NCBI RefSeq assembly: GCF_900460215.1
Contig: NZ_UHIA01000004.1
Coordinates: 566,001 to 630,000 of the forward strand
Origin: Suttonella indologenes
GTDB taxonomy: Bacteria; Pseudomonadota; Gammaproteobacteria; Cardiobacteriales; Cardiobacteriaceae
Reading direction: 5' to 3'
DNA: 64,000 bases
This document shows, one piece after another, positions 1-9,383 of this stretch. The notes under the pieces are model-generated. The model ran no database searches. It saw only the letters and a list, made by a program, of their open reading frames with translations, and was not told the origin of the DNA. The translations under genes were made by a program, and so were the position numbers. The stretch's first letter is position 1. Each line of letters opens with the position of its first letter.

Positions 1-25
1 GTGTTGAAACATAGAAATTTCCCTA

Positions 26-62
26 AATAAAAACGGCTGCTATTGTAGCAGTCGTTTTTTTC
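26..62. terminator. Rho-independent terminator downstream of glgA
   Basis: A 12-bp stem (31-42 with 46-57, one G-T pair) and 3-base loop is flanked by A/T runs on both sides, so it can work in either direction. It lies 28 bases past the glgA stop and closes the glycogen operon on the minus strand, where the hairpin is followed by a T-rich run. Confidence 0.85.
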
Positions 63-89
63 TTGTCTATCAAATATTAGTAAATTATT

Positions 90-1520
90 TCAACTGATTA
101 AACGTCGATAAATTTGCCGATATTCTTGGGCTGCCTGCGTCCAGGTAAATGCTTGCGCCATGGCATTGCGGCAGAGATGCTGCCATTGCGGCTGCTGCTG
201 CCAGAGCTTGAGAACGCGGCGGCAAACGGCGAGAAAATCGACAGAGTTTGCTTCGCCAAAGCTGAAACCGGTGGCTTGTGTGCCGCCGGTATCGCTGTCG
301 ATTACCGTATCCGCCAAGCCGCCGGTACGGCGGACTAAGGGCAGCGCGCCGTATTTAAGGGCGTAGAGTTGTGTCAGTCCGCAGGGTTCGAAGCGGCTGG
401 GCACCAGTATCATATCGCTGCCGGCAAAAATACGGTGCGCAAGGGCTTCGTCATAGCCGAGGTGTAAGCCGATGTGCTGCGGATATTGGGCGGCGAGGGT
501 TTGGAAGCGTTCTTGCAGATGCGGCGCACCGCTGCCCAAGACAATCATTTGCACTTTTTCTTTGAGCAGTTCTGGCAATGCGTCCAACACAATATCCGCG
601 CCTTTTTGCTCGGTCAGACGGGCGACCATGCCGATGAGCAGGGTTTTCTTATCCTGAGGCAGGTGGAAATATTTTTGCAGGGCGCTTTTATTGACGGCTT
701 TATCGGCAAGTGTGGCGGCGCTATAGGTTTTGTCGATGAGCGGATCGTGGGCGGGCTGCCAAATGTTTTCATCGACGCCGTTCAGTATGCCGACGAGATG
801 ACCTTCGGCGGCACGCTCCGCCAAGAGTTGATGAAAACCCGCACCGGCAATCGATTCGGTGATTTCGCGCGCGTAAGTGGGACTGACGGTGGTGATGAGG
901 TCGGCATAGAATAAACCGGCTTTGAGGTAGGACAGTTCGCCGTAAAATTCCAAGCCGTGCATAGAGAATGCCTGCCAAGGCAGTTCTAATTCGGGTAGAT
1001 GATGGGCGGCAAAGCGTCCTACATAGGCGATGTTGTGAATGGTGAAAACGCTTTTTACGGGGCTGTGCCAATGGTGTAAATAGGCGCAGGCCAGTCCCGC
1101 CTGCCAATCATGGGCATGCAGTACGTCGGCGCGTCCCCACCACTGGTCTAATCCTTCCGCCAATTGCGCGCCAAGATAAGAGAGCAGGGCAAAGCGGCGG
1201 TAATTATCGGGGTAGTCTTGATAATGTTCGTCATGATAGGGATTGCCGCCGCGAGCAAAGCATTGCGGCGCATCCAGCACATAAATGCCCAAGCCTTGAT
1301 AGTAGACAAAGCGGATGGCGGCAGTGCCGGCAAAGGTCTCGCGTCTGGCGACTTCCACTGTTTCGCCCAATTGCGCGGCGACTTGCGGATAATAGGGCAG
1401 CAAAACGCGGACGTCTTCTCCCTGTGCTTGCTGGCTGAAGGGCAGGGCACCGAGTACGTCTGCGAGTCCGCCAGTTTTCATCAGCGGATACATTTCCGAG
1501 CAGATATGTAAGATTTTCAT
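90..1520 (-). CDS. glgA: Glycogen synthase (ADP-glucose), GT5
   Basis: Transfers glucose from ADP-glucose to the non-reducing end of growing alpha-1,4-glucan in the cytoplasm. The 476-residue protein has the family length. The ADP-glucose-binding K-T-G-G-L motif is at residues 15-19, and the C-terminal catalytic motif SRFEPCGLTQLYAL is followed by a second TGGL. The start is well placed: AAGGAAACCCTATG gives a ribosome site 5 bases upstream. It is the last gene of the malQ-glgB, glgX, glgC, glgA operon, separated from glgC by a 48-base gap that contains a hairpin. No glgP lies within the window. Confidence 0.95.
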   Translation of the reverse strand: MKILHICSEMYPLMKTGGLADVLGALPFSQQAQGEDVRVLLPYYPQVAAQLGETVEVARRETFAGTAAIRFVYYQGLGIYVLDAPQCFARGGNPYHDEHYQDYPDNYRRFALLSYLGAQLAEGLDQWWGRADVLHAHDWQAGLACAYLHHWHSPVKSVFTIHNIAYVGRFAAHHLPELELPWQAFSMHGLEFYGELSYLKAGLFYADLITTVSPTYAREITESIAGAGFHQLLAERAAEGHLVGILNGVDENIWQPAHDPLIDKTYSAATLADKAVNKSALQKYFHLPQDKKTLLIGMVARLTEQKGADIVLDALPELLKEKVQMIVLGSGAPHLQERFQTLAAQYPQHIGLHLGYDEALAHRIFAGSDMILVPSRFEPCGLTQLYALKYGALPLVRRTGGLADTVIDSDTGGTQATGFSFGEANSVDFLAVCRRVLKLWQQQPQWQHLCRNAMAQAFTWTQAAQEYRQIYRRLIS

Positions 1521-1537
1521 AGGGTTTCCTTGCGCAT

Positions 1538-1563
1538 AAAAGACCGGAGTACCGGCCTTTTCT
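1538..1563. terminator. Intercistronic hairpin between glgC and glgA
   Basis: A 9-bp stem (1538-1546 with 1552-1560, one G-T pair) is followed by T-rich sequence in both directions. It sits between the glgC stop and the glgA start in the operon. It could act as a partial terminator or attenuator that lowers glgA expression, or as an RNA-stabilising element; sequence alone cannot decide. Confidence 0.5.
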
Positions 1564-1568
1564 TAGGG

Positions 1569-2894
1569 TTAAATGGTATGTTGCAGACCGATGTCCACAT
1601 CGCGTTCGTTTTCCGGCTTGAGTTTGTCCAGCATTTTGCGCGTAACTAAAATGATGCCTTCTTTACTGACTCGGAAGCGGCGTGCATCTTCTTCGGCATC
1701 CACGCCGATTTGCATGCCGTTCGGAATCACGCAGTGGCGATCGATGACGCAGCGGCGCAGTATGCAATTTTTGCCGACGGTGATTTGTGGCAGTAAAACG
1801 CTGTATTCGATAATGCTGTCTTCCTGCACGGTGCAGCGCGAAAATAATACGGAATTGCTAATTTCCGCGTCGGTAACCACGCAGCCGCCGCTAATCAGGG
1901 AATTGTCGAGGGTGCGTTCGCGCGGTTTGCGGTAGAAAAAGCGTGCCGGTGCGGTTTGCTGCGGGCGACCGTGAATGGGCCAAGTGTCGTCGTATAAATC
2001 CAGCTGCGGTTTTTCGCTGACCAAGTCCATATGCGCCGACCAATAGCTGTCAATCGTGCCGACATCGCGCCAGTAGATGCTGCCGGTGGTGTTGCGCCCT
2101 TTGCAGGAACGCTCGAAGGGATGGGCGTAAAGCGTGCCTTCTTCCACGGCTTTGGGAATGATGTCTATGCCGAAATCATGCGAAGTCTGCGGATTGACGA
2201 CTTCGCGGTCGAGAATGTCATAAAGATAGTCGGCGTCAAAAACATAGATGCCCATCGAGGCAAGAGAGGAATTGGGGCGGTCGGGCATGGCGGGCGGATC
2301 ATCGGGTTTTTCCACAAAGGCTTGGACTTTGAGTTTTTCATTGACGGACATGACGCCGAATTCATGCGCCTTATCGCGCGAGACTTCGATGCAGCCCACG
2401 GTGCAGCGCGCGCCGCTGTCGAGATGATCTATCAGCATTTGCATGTAGTCCATTTTGTAGATGTGATCGCCGGCTAAAATTAGCACGTATTTGGGGCGGT
2501 AATGCGATTTCATCATCGCCATGTTTTGATAAACGGCGTCGGCAGTGCCGCGATACCAAGTCTGGTCGTCCAATTGCTGGCGGGCGGGCAGCATATCGAT
2601 GTATTGATTGCGCTCATAGGGCAGAAAGGACCAGCCGCGCTGCAAATGGCGGAGCAGGGAATGAGCGGCATATTGGGTGATTACGCCGATTTTCAGCAGA
2701 TTGGAATTGATGCAGTTGGATAAGGCGAAATCGATAATGCGGCGGCTGCCGCCGAAATAAACCGCCGGTTTGGCACGTTTGTCGGTGAGTTCGTATAAAC
2801 GCGAGCCGCGTCCGCCGGCGAGAATCAGCACGAGAGTATCATTAGCGAGGTCTTGCGCCGAATAGGGGGCACTGGTGTTGGTGTTGGTATTCAT
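1569..2894 (-). CDS. glgC: Glucose-1-phosphate adenylyltransferase
   Basis: Makes ADP-glucose from glucose-1-phosphate and ATP, the committed and usually allosteric step of glycogen synthesis. The 441 residues match the bacterial GlgC length. The N-terminal nucleotidyltransferase loop ILAGGRGSRLYELTDKRAKP and the FGGSRRIIDFALSNCINS segment are diagnostic. The C-terminal half is a left-handed beta-helix of hexapeptide type (VLFSRCTVQEDSIIEYSVLL). A strong ribosome site, AGAGGAG, lies 6 bases before the ATG. It follows glgX after 27 bases and precedes glgA. Confidence 0.96.
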   Translation of the reverse strand: MNTNTNTSAPYSAQDLANDTLVLILAGGRGSRLYELTDKRAKPAVYFGGSRRIIDFALSNCINSNLLKIGVITQYAAHSLLRHLQRGWSFLPYERNQYIDMLPARQQLDDQTWYRGTADAVYQNMAMMKSHYRPKYVLILAGDHIYKMDYMQMLIDHLDSGARCTVGCIEVSRDKAHEFGVMSVNEKLKVQAFVEKPDDPPAMPDRPNSSLASMGIYVFDADYLYDILDREVVNPQTSHDFGIDIIPKAVEEGTLYAHPFERSCKGRNTTGSIYWRDVGTIDSYWSAHMDLVSEKPQLDLYDDTWPIHGRPQQTAPARFFYRKPRERTLDNSLISGGCVVTDAEISNSVLFSRCTVQEDSIIEYSVLLPQITVGKNCILRRCVIDRHCVIPNGMQIGVDAEEDARRFRVSKEGIILVTRKMLDKLKPENERDVDIGLQHTI

Positions 2895-2921
2895 GGATTC
2901 TCCTCTAAAAAAATGAAAAAA

Positions 2922-4898
2922 CTATTGCCTGAGCACGCGTACCTCCATTGGCGTGAGTTCGACGGATTGTGTGTAAGTAAAATCGCTGATATCGCTGCCG
3001 GCAAAAACCAGCTGCCATTGTCCTTGCGGCAGTACAAAGCGCTGCGCTTGCGGCTGCGGATTGATTAACACGAGCCAACGGCGGTGCATGAGAATGGCAA
3101 GAGCGGGATTGTCATTGTCATACCAATCTTGATGTTGCATGGGCACGCCCGCGCTGTTCAGCCATTGGATATTGGCGCTGCTCCAGTCTTCGCCGTGGCG
3201 CAGGAGCGGAATTTCTTTGCGCAGGGCGATGAGGGCGGCGGTGCTGTCGATAAGAGATTGATCGGCTCTCGCCCAATCCAGCCAAGCGATGGGATTGTCC
3301 TGGCAATAGGCATTGTTATTGCCTTGCTGCGAATTGCCGAATTCGTCACCTGCCAAGAGCATGGGCGTGCCGCCGGAAAGGAGTAAAGTTGCCAGCAGAT
3401 TGCGGCTACTTTTGGCGCGGGCGGCAAGTATGTCGCGGTCTTTCGTTTCGCCTTCGATTCCGTGGTGGCAGCTGAGATTGTGCTGATGGCCGTCGCGATT
3501 GTCTTCGCCGTTAGCATAATTATGCCGCTGTTCATAGCTGAGCAAATCGCGTAAGGTAAAGCCGTCGTGGGCGGTGATGAAATTGATACTGGCGCTTAAG
3601 GGGCGTTGATTATGTCCGAATTTGGCTTGGCTGCCGGCGAAATGTTCGGCAAATTCGGCAAGATAGCCGGAATGGCGCAGGAAAAAGCCGCGCATGGTGT
3701 CGCGGTAGCTGCCGTTCCATTCGGCAAAGGGCGGCGGGAATTGCCCCAAACAATAGCCGCCTAAGCCGATGTCCCAAGGTTCGGCAATCATTTTGAGTTG
3801 GGAAAGCACAGGGTCGGAGGCAATGGCGGCAAAAAAGGCTGCCTGCGGACTAAAGGCGGGATTGCGCCCTAATATACTGCCCAAATCGAAGCGGAAGCCG
3901 TCGATTTGGAAGGTATCCGCCCAATAGCGTAGGCTGTCGATAATCCATGTCAAGCAATCGCCTTGGTTGGCATTGAAACTGTTGCCGCAGCCGGACCAGT
4001 TTTCGTATTCGCCGGCGGGCGTCAGCCAGTAGTAATTAGCATTGTCCAATCCGCGCCATGACAGGGTTGCGCCGCGCTGATCGCCTTCGGCGCTGTGATT
4101 GAAGACGACGTCTAAAATAACTTCGATATTGGCGGCATGCAAGCTGCGAATCGCAGTTTGCAATTCTTCTATCGGGTGCTCGGTGGCGGCATAGCGCGGA
4201 TTGAGGGTCTGATGCCCTAAGACGTTATAGCCCCAGTAATTGCGCAATCCGATGGCTTGCAGATGCGGTTCGTCGGCGGCAAAACTGATCGGCAGCAGCT
4301 CTAATGTGCTGATGCCCAGACGCTGCAAATGCGCAATCAGGGCAGGGTGGGCGAGGGCGGCGTAAGTGCCGGCAATATCGCGGGGAATATCGGGATGCTG
4401 CTGCGTCAGCCCTTTTACATGCGCCTCATAAATAATGGTTTCTGCCCAAGGAATGGCGGGGCGGGAAATGCCCTGCCAGTCAAAAGCGCTTTCAGCACTC
4501 ACAATCGCTTTGGGCGCGACTGCGGCGCTGTCATGCCATGTGTCTATCCGAAAAATTGCCAGTTTATCGGCGCTGGAAAAATCGGGTGCATAGCTGATTT
4601 GCTTGGCATAAGGGTCAAGCAGGAGCTTATGCGGATTGAAATAATGTCCTTGTCGCGGATTGCTGACGCCGTTGGCGCGGTAGCCGTAGTGCATACCGGC
4701 GCCAATATCGCTGATAAAGCAATGCCAGATATTGCCGCTGCGCTGCATGGAATAGCGTTTTTCCCCTGCGGCGGTGAAAAGGCATAGTTCCATACGCCGC
4801 GCATGTTGGCTGAAGACGGCGAAATTAACGCCTTCCAGACCGTCGTGGCGGCAAATGCGGCTGCCTAAGGGTTGCGGCTGTCCGGCAAAATATTTCAT
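2922..4898 (-). CDS. glgX: Glycogen debranching enzyme GlgX (GH13)
   Basis: Hydrolyses alpha-1,6 branch stubs left after glycogen phosphorylase action. Its 658 residues match the E. coli enzyme length. An N-terminal CBM48-like domain (GVNFAVFSQHARRMELCLF) precedes the GH13 barrel. The catalytic motifs are present: nucleophile Asp in DGFRFDLGSILGR, acid Glu in MIAEPWDIGLGGY, and the stabilising Asp in FITAHDGFTLRDL. Its ATG overlaps the malQ-glgB stop by one base (TAATG), implying translational coupling. In this operon it supplies glycogen breakdown while no phosphorylase is present nearby. Confidence 0.95.
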   Translation of the reverse strand: MKYFAGQPQPLGSRICRHDGLEGVNFAVFSQHARRMELCLFTAAGEKRYSMQRSGNIWHCFISDIGAGMHYGYRANGVSNPRQGHYFNPHKLLLDPYAKQISYAPDFSSADKLAIFRIDTWHDSAAVAPKAIVSAESAFDWQGISRPAIPWAETIIYEAHVKGLTQQHPDIPRDIAGTYAALAHPALIAHLQRLGISTLELLPISFAADEPHLQAIGLRNYWGYNVLGHQTLNPRYAATEHPIEELQTAIRSLHAANIEVILDVVFNHSAEGDQRGATLSWRGLDNANYYWLTPAGEYENWSGCGNSFNANQGDCLTWIIDSLRYWADTFQIDGFRFDLGSILGRNPAFSPQAAFFAAIASDPVLSQLKMIAEPWDIGLGGYCLGQFPPPFAEWNGSYRDTMRGFFLRHSGYLAEFAEHFAGSQAKFGHNQRPLSASINFITAHDGFTLRDLLSYEQRHNYANGEDNRDGHQHNLSCHHGIEGETKDRDILAARAKSSRNLLATLLLSGGTPMLLAGDEFGNSQQGNNNAYCQDNPIAWLDWARADQSLIDSTAALIALRKEIPLLRHGEDWSSANIQWLNSAGVPMQHQDWYDNDNPALAILMHRRWLVLINPQPQAQRFVLPQGQWQLVFAGSDISDFTYTQSVELTPMEVRVLRQ

Positions 4899-7800
4899 TA
4901 TGCTTCCAAGGCAAAAAATAAGGTGGACAGCGGCGGCAAGGTAAGCTTGATAGAATGCGGCTGCTGATGCGCGGCAATGACTTCGCTGGCAACGCCGCCC
5001 TGATTGCCCATGCCGCTGCCCTGATAGCAGGCGGCATCGGAATTCAGGGTTTCGCGGTAATAGCCTGACAGCGGCACGCCGATGCGGTAATCATGACGCG
5101 GTACGGGCGTAAAATTGCTTACTACTAAAATGCGCGCGCCATTAGCGGCAATGCGTTCAAAGGCGAAGACGGATTGCTCGGCATCATCGACGACGCGCCA
5201 TTCAAAGCCTTGCGGCTGATAGTCTTGCTCGAATAAGGCGGCTTGAGCTTGATAGAAATGATTTAAATCGCGCACCCATGCCTGCATACCGCTATGCCAG
5301 CCGCCGTGGGCTTCGTCGAGCAAATACCAATCCAAACTTTCCTGATAATTCCATTCCCGTCCTTGGGCGAATTCATTACCCATAAAGAGCAGTTTTTTGC
5401 CGGGATAGCCCCACATATAGCCGTAATAGGCGCGCAGATTGGCGAATTTCTGCCAGCAGTCGCCCGGCATTTTGTCCAGTAAAGAACCTTTGCCGTGCAC
5501 GACTTCATCATGCGAGAGCGGCAGCATGAATTGCTCGCTGTATTGGTACATCATGCCGAAGGTTATGAGCTGATGGTGATGTTTGCGGTGGATGGGGTCT
5601 TGCTGCATATAGCGCAGAGTGTCATTCATCCAGCCCATATTCCATTTATAATCAAAAGCAAGCCCGTCTTGATGAGTCACGCCCATAAAGGAAGTGGATT
5701 CTTCGGCAATGCTGCTGGCGCCTGTTTGCGCGCGCAGCATTTGATTGGTTTCTCTTAAAAAGTCGATGGCTTCTAAATTTTCACGTCCGCCGTAGCGGTT
5801 GGGAATCCATTGCCCTTCGGCGCGCGAGTAATCTCGGTAAATCATCGACGCCACGGCATCAACGCGCAAACCGTCAATGCCGAAGCGCTCGATCCAATAC
5901 AGGGCATTGCCGGAAAGGAAATTGCGCACTTCATGGCGGCCGTAATTGAAAATCAGGGTATTCCAATCTTGATGATAGCCTTCGCGCGGATCGGCATGTT
6001 CGTATAGGGCGGTGCCGTCAAAATGCGCCAAGCCGTGGGCATCATCGGGGAAATGTCCCACAACCCAATCGAGTAAGACGCCGATTCCCGCCTCATGAGC
6101 ACGCTCAATCAAGAAACGCAGACCTTCAGGATCGCCGAAGCGGCTGGTGGGCGCGTAAAGTCCGGTGGCTTGGTAGCCCCAAGAGCCGTCGAAGGGAAAT
6201 TCCGCTATGGGCATCAATTCAATATGGGTAAAGCCCATTGATTTGACATAAGGAATCAGTTCATCGGCAATTTGCCGGTAATTCAGCCAGAAATTATTCT
6301 CGGTATTGCGCCGCCAAGAACCGAGATGGACTTCGTAAATACTAATCGGCCGATTGCTTTGCAGGCGGGCTTGTTGCTGCGGATTAGGCGCAATTTTTTC
6401 GGGCAGTCCGCTGATTTTGGAAGCGGTGGCGGGGCGCAATTCTGCGGCAAAAGCATAGGGATCGGCTTTGATATGGCAATGATGATGGACATCTAATATC
6501 TCGAATTTATAGAGCTCGCCGCGTCCGATATGTGGAATAAACAATTCCCATACACCGCTGCCGGGATGTAAGCGCATAGGATGGCGGCGGCCGTCCCATT
6601 GGTTAAAATCGCCAATCACGGATACGCGCAGGGCATTGGGCGCCCATATGCCGAAACGCGTTCCTTCTACACCGTCAAGACAGCACAGATGCGCGCCCAA
6701 TTGCTCATAAGGTCGCAGATGCCGTCCTTGCGCCAAAAGCCAATTGTCTAATTCGCCCAAAGCGGCGCCGAAACGGTAGGGATCTTCAATCAGGCGGTGG
6801 CGCTTGTCGTGATGGACGCGCAGTTGATAATGGGTAAAAGGCGCATAGTCGGCAAGATAGCGGACGAACACGCCGCGCTTATCGATACATTGCATCAAAT
6901 AGCTTTCTTCGCCGATGCACAGCTCGACTTTGCCGGCTTCAGGCTGATAAGTCCGCACGATGATGCCTTGCGAGTGCGCATGCGCGCCCAAATAGGCAAA
7001 AGGATCGGCAAGGCGCGCTTCGCACAGGGCATCGATGATTTGCTGTTCTTGACTGTCGGCGGATAGACGCGGATTGAGCGCTTGAGCGGCTGTTGCGTCG
7101 TGACGGCGTGCTTCGACAATGGCGGTAATTTGCGTGCTAAATGCTGAATTTGCGAGCAAATCCTCCAAAGTAAAAGGTAGTTTGACGCGCCAATTCGGAT
7201 AGTCTCGGCTAATGCCCGGCACATTGAAAGGTGCATGACAAGGCAGAAGGTTTTCTAATTGAAAAGCGAAGAGTTGTGCTGCCGCCGCAGCGGTATGGAC
7301 ATGCAGCTGCTTGACCAAATCGGCGCTGTATTCCTGCACTTTGCCGTAACCTAATTGCTGGCTGAGGCTGCGTTTATCCTGCGTGCGTTCGCGTACCAGC
7401 GAGAGATATTGCTCTTCGGTCTTGAGTACGGATAAATCGCGCAGTAAATCAATATCTTCGCCCTGCCAATAAGCGGCGAGCGGAGCCAAATCGTGCGTAC
7501 TGACGACCGCAATCGCTTTTGGCGTCCAATCGGCGGGTGCAATGTATTCTCCGTCTGATTTCATAAAATACAGCACGGCAAAGGAATAGACGCCGTATCG
7601 GCGCAAAGCGGCGCGCATTTCGTTGCTGACAATACCCAAATCTTCGCCGACGACCACGCATTGCGCGCGCTGACTTTCCACCGCCAAAATCGCCATCATT
7701 TCTTCTAAGGGATAATGCACATAAGCGCCCTTATCGGCGCCTTGATCTTGCAAAATCCACCACAGGCGCTCGAAAGCCATCACATGATCGATGCGCAACA

Positions 7801-9136
7801 TGCCGTAATAGCGCATATTGGCACGCAGCATGTCGATAAAAATGCCGTAAGCATGGCGGCGCAATAATTGCGGATGCAAAGGCGGCAATTGCCAATTTTG
7901 TCCCTGCGGACCCAGCGGATCGGGCGGCGCGCCTACGCTGGCGTTCAAGCAAAAAGCTTCTCTTTGCGTCCATGTGTCCGAACCGCCGCGCGCCACGCCT
8001 ACCGCTAAATCGCCGTACAGTCCGATAGACATACCCGCTGCTTGGCAAAGGATCTGCGTTTGCGCCAATTGTTCTTCAGTCAGCCATTGCAGCCACAGGC
8101 AATAATCGATTTCCGCCTGATGTTCGCCGATAAAGGCTTGCACCGCAGGGCTATCTATATGCTGATAATCATCCGCCCAAGCCAGCCAACCCATATCCTC
8201 TTCACGCTGCGGCGCTTGCTGCGTCTGCGCGCTATGCGACTGGAAATGCCGGTCTAAGACCTCAAACACGGCATGACCGTACAAATCTTTGCCGCCTTCT
8301 TGTACAAAAGCGGCAAAAGCTTCGCGCCGCGCCTGCGTTTGAGCATCTTGGCAGTTTTGAAAATAAGCAAAAGCCAGCTCAAGAGCTTGCTGCTTTAAAG
8401 CAAAGACGCCGACGTAATCCACATATTCGGCTGCGCGCAAAGCATTTAATCGCGCCTGCGTGTCCGTGCTTTTCCACCACTGCCGCGCATTCGGGCAAGC
8501 TTGAAATTCAGGCACCGCATTGACGTCAAGATAAATCGCATTCAAGCGGCTTTTGGAAGTGGGGCTATAAGGGCTTGCCCATTCGGGATGGCTGCTGAAA
8601 AGCGCGTGCAGGGGATTCAGCCCGATAAAATCTATGCCTTTGCCGGAAAAATGTTTGGCGAGGGCTTGAATATCGCCGAAATCGCCGATGCCCCAATTGT
8701 TTTCAGAACGCAGGCTGTATAGCTGCACATTCAGCCCTGTGAGCTTATTATCTTGAGAAAGTGCCGGTGCTTCATAGCAATGCGATGGTGCGCTGATAAT
8801 AAAGAATTTACCGCTGTCGGTTTGCAATTCGTAATAGCCGATTGCCAGCGGCGGAAGGGAAATACCGTCTTCGTTAAGGGATAACGATTGCCGATTGCCG
8901 GCTTCGTCAATTAAATTTGCATTCAGCGCGGTTTGCTTGAGGCAATAGCTTTGCTCTGCCGGAATCACGAATACATCGCAAAAATCTTCTGCTTGGGCAG
9001 GAGGTAAAGACAGCAGGGTGATGAATTGTTCAAGCACCTCAGTATCGACGGTTTGCCGCTCTCCGGTAAATGCTGAAAATGACGGCGCAATACCAAGAGC
9101 TTGTGCTTGTTGAAGCTGTTCGACGCTTGTAGTCAT
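4898..9136 (-). CDS. malQ-glgB: Fused 4-alpha-glucanotransferase (MalQ, GH77) and 1,4-alpha-glucan branching enzyme (GlgB, GH13)
   Basis: One 1412-residue frame carries two complete enzymes. Residues 1 to about 695 are amylomaltase: GH77 nucleophile Asp near 449 in RIDHVMAF, acid Glu near 497 in VVGEDLGIV, Asp near 547 in STHDLAP. From about 697 (IIDALCEARLADPFAYLG, which resembles the usual GlgB start) to the end is a branching enzyme with CBM48 modules, nucleophile Asp near 1091 in GLRVDAVAS, Glu near 1144 in SIAEEST and Asp near 1209 in LSHDEV. All six catalytic residues are retained, so both activities are probably intact. MalQ recycles malto-oligosaccharides and GlgB adds alpha-1,6 branches, so the fusion would couple disproportionation with branching. 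A strong ribosome site (AAGGGGGAGAG) precedes the ATG. It is the first gene of the operon. No stop or frameshift is seen at the junction. Confidence 0.93.
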   Translation of the reverse strand: MTTSVEQLQQAQALGIAPSFSAFTGERQTVDTEVLEQFITLLSLPPAQAEDFCDVFVIPAEQSYCLKQTALNANLIDEAGNRQSLSLNEDGISLPPLAIGYYELQTDSGKFFIISAPSHCYEAPALSQDNKLTGLNVQLYSLRSENNWGIGDFGDIQALAKHFSGKGIDFIGLNPLHALFSSHPEWASPYSPTSKSRLNAIYLDVNAVPEFQACPNARQWWKSTDTQARLNALRAAEYVDYVGVFALKQQALELAFAYFQNCQDAQTQARREAFAAFVQEGGKDLYGHAVFEVLDRHFQSHSAQTQQAPQREEDMGWLAWADDYQHIDSPAVQAFIGEHQAEIDYCLWLQWLTEEQLAQTQILCQAAGMSIGLYGDLAVGVARGGSDTWTQREAFCLNASVGAPPDPLGPQGQNWQLPPLHPQLLRRHAYGIFIDMLRANMRYYGMLRIDHVMAFERLWWILQDQGADKGAYVHYPLEEMMAILAVESQRAQCVVVGEDLGIVSNEMRAALRRYGVYSFAVLYFMKSDGEYIAPADWTPKAIAVVSTHDLAPLAAYWQGEDIDLLRDLSVLKTEEQYLSLVRERTQDKRSLSQQLGYGKVQEYSADLVKQLHVHTAAAAAQLFAFQLENLLPCHAPFNVPGISRDYPNWRVKLPFTLEDLLANSAFSTQITAIVEARRHDATAAQALNPRLSADSQEQQIIDALCEARLADPFAYLGAHAHSQGIIVRTYQPEAGKVELCIGEESYLMQCIDKRGVFVRYLADYAPFTHYQLRVHHDKRHRLIEDPYRFGAALGELDNWLLAQGRHLRPYEQLGAHLCCLDGVEGTRFGIWAPNALRVSVIGDFNQWDGRRHPMRLHPGSGVWELFIPHIGRGELYKFEILDVHHHCHIKADPYAFAAELRPATASKISGLPEKIAPNPQQQARLQSNRPISIYEVHLGSWRRNTENNFWLNYRQIADELIPYVKSMGFTHIELMPIAEFPFDGSWGYQATGLYAPTSRFGDPEGLRFLIERAHEAGIGVLLDWVVGHFPDDAHGLAHFDGTALYEHADPREGYHQDWNTLIFNYGRHEVRNFLSGNALYWIERFGIDGLRVDAVASMIYRDYSRAEGQWIPNRYGGRENLEAIDFLRETNQMLRAQTGASSIAEESTSFMGVTHQDGLAFDYKWNMGWMNDTLRYMQQDPIHRKHHHQLITFGMMYQYSEQFMLPLSHDEVVHGKGSLLDKMPGDCWQKFANLRAYYGYMWGYPGKKLLFMGNEFAQGREWNYQESLDWYLLDEAHGGWHSGMQAWVRDLNHFYQAQAALFEQDYQPQGFEWRVVDDAEQSVFAFERIAANGARILVVSNFTPVPRHDYRIGVPLSGYYRETLNSDAACYQGSGMGNQGGVASEVIAAHQQPHSIKLTLPPLSTLFFALEA

Positions 9137-9274
9137 CTCTCCCCCTTTCTTGATTTTTCAGATGGCTGCAATAGACTGATGGTAGTAGATTTCGCTGAGT
9201 TTTGAAAGCGATTTGCTAAAAAATTTTTTTATTTTTTCAGGGGATGTTATTGCATTTCTAAAATTGGCGGATGC
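9137..9274 (-). promoter_or_regulatory. Proximal leader of the glycogen operon
   Basis: This 138-base non-coding stretch lies between the malQ-glgB start and MITE-A copy 1. It is A/T rich with long T and A tracts around 9212-9240 and carries the strong ribosome site next to the start codon. I see no confident -35/-10 pair; a promoter here or on the far side of the MITE is inferred from the operon layout only. Confidence 0.35.
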
Positions 9275-9383
9275 TATTGTCGGAGAAGTGAAAAAGTAGT
9301 ACAAGACGGCGAGCCGCAAACAGTACAAGAGCGCACGGCAAGGCGCGCCAACACCGTAATATTTTTTCAATTCTTCGACGATA
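9275..9383 (-). repeat. MITE-A copy 1 (miniature inverted-repeat element)
   Basis: A 109-base element with imperfect terminal inverted repeats beginning TATtGTCgGAGAAGTG at 9275 and ending in the complement of TATcGTCGAAGAATTG at 9383. Two further copies of almost the same length lie at 34719-34826 and 55307-55413; this one is in the opposite orientation. The ends resemble the end of the IS630 remnant at 55308. It sits in the leader of the glycogen operon, 139 bases from the start codon. Open frames across it are by-products of the repeat, not genes. Confidence 0.75.

Noticed and set aside
474..914. Open frames of 60-150 codons antisense to glgA, glgC, glgX, purB and other GC-rich genes
   Set aside because: They mirror the codon pattern of the real genes, lack ribosome sites and resemble no protein family.
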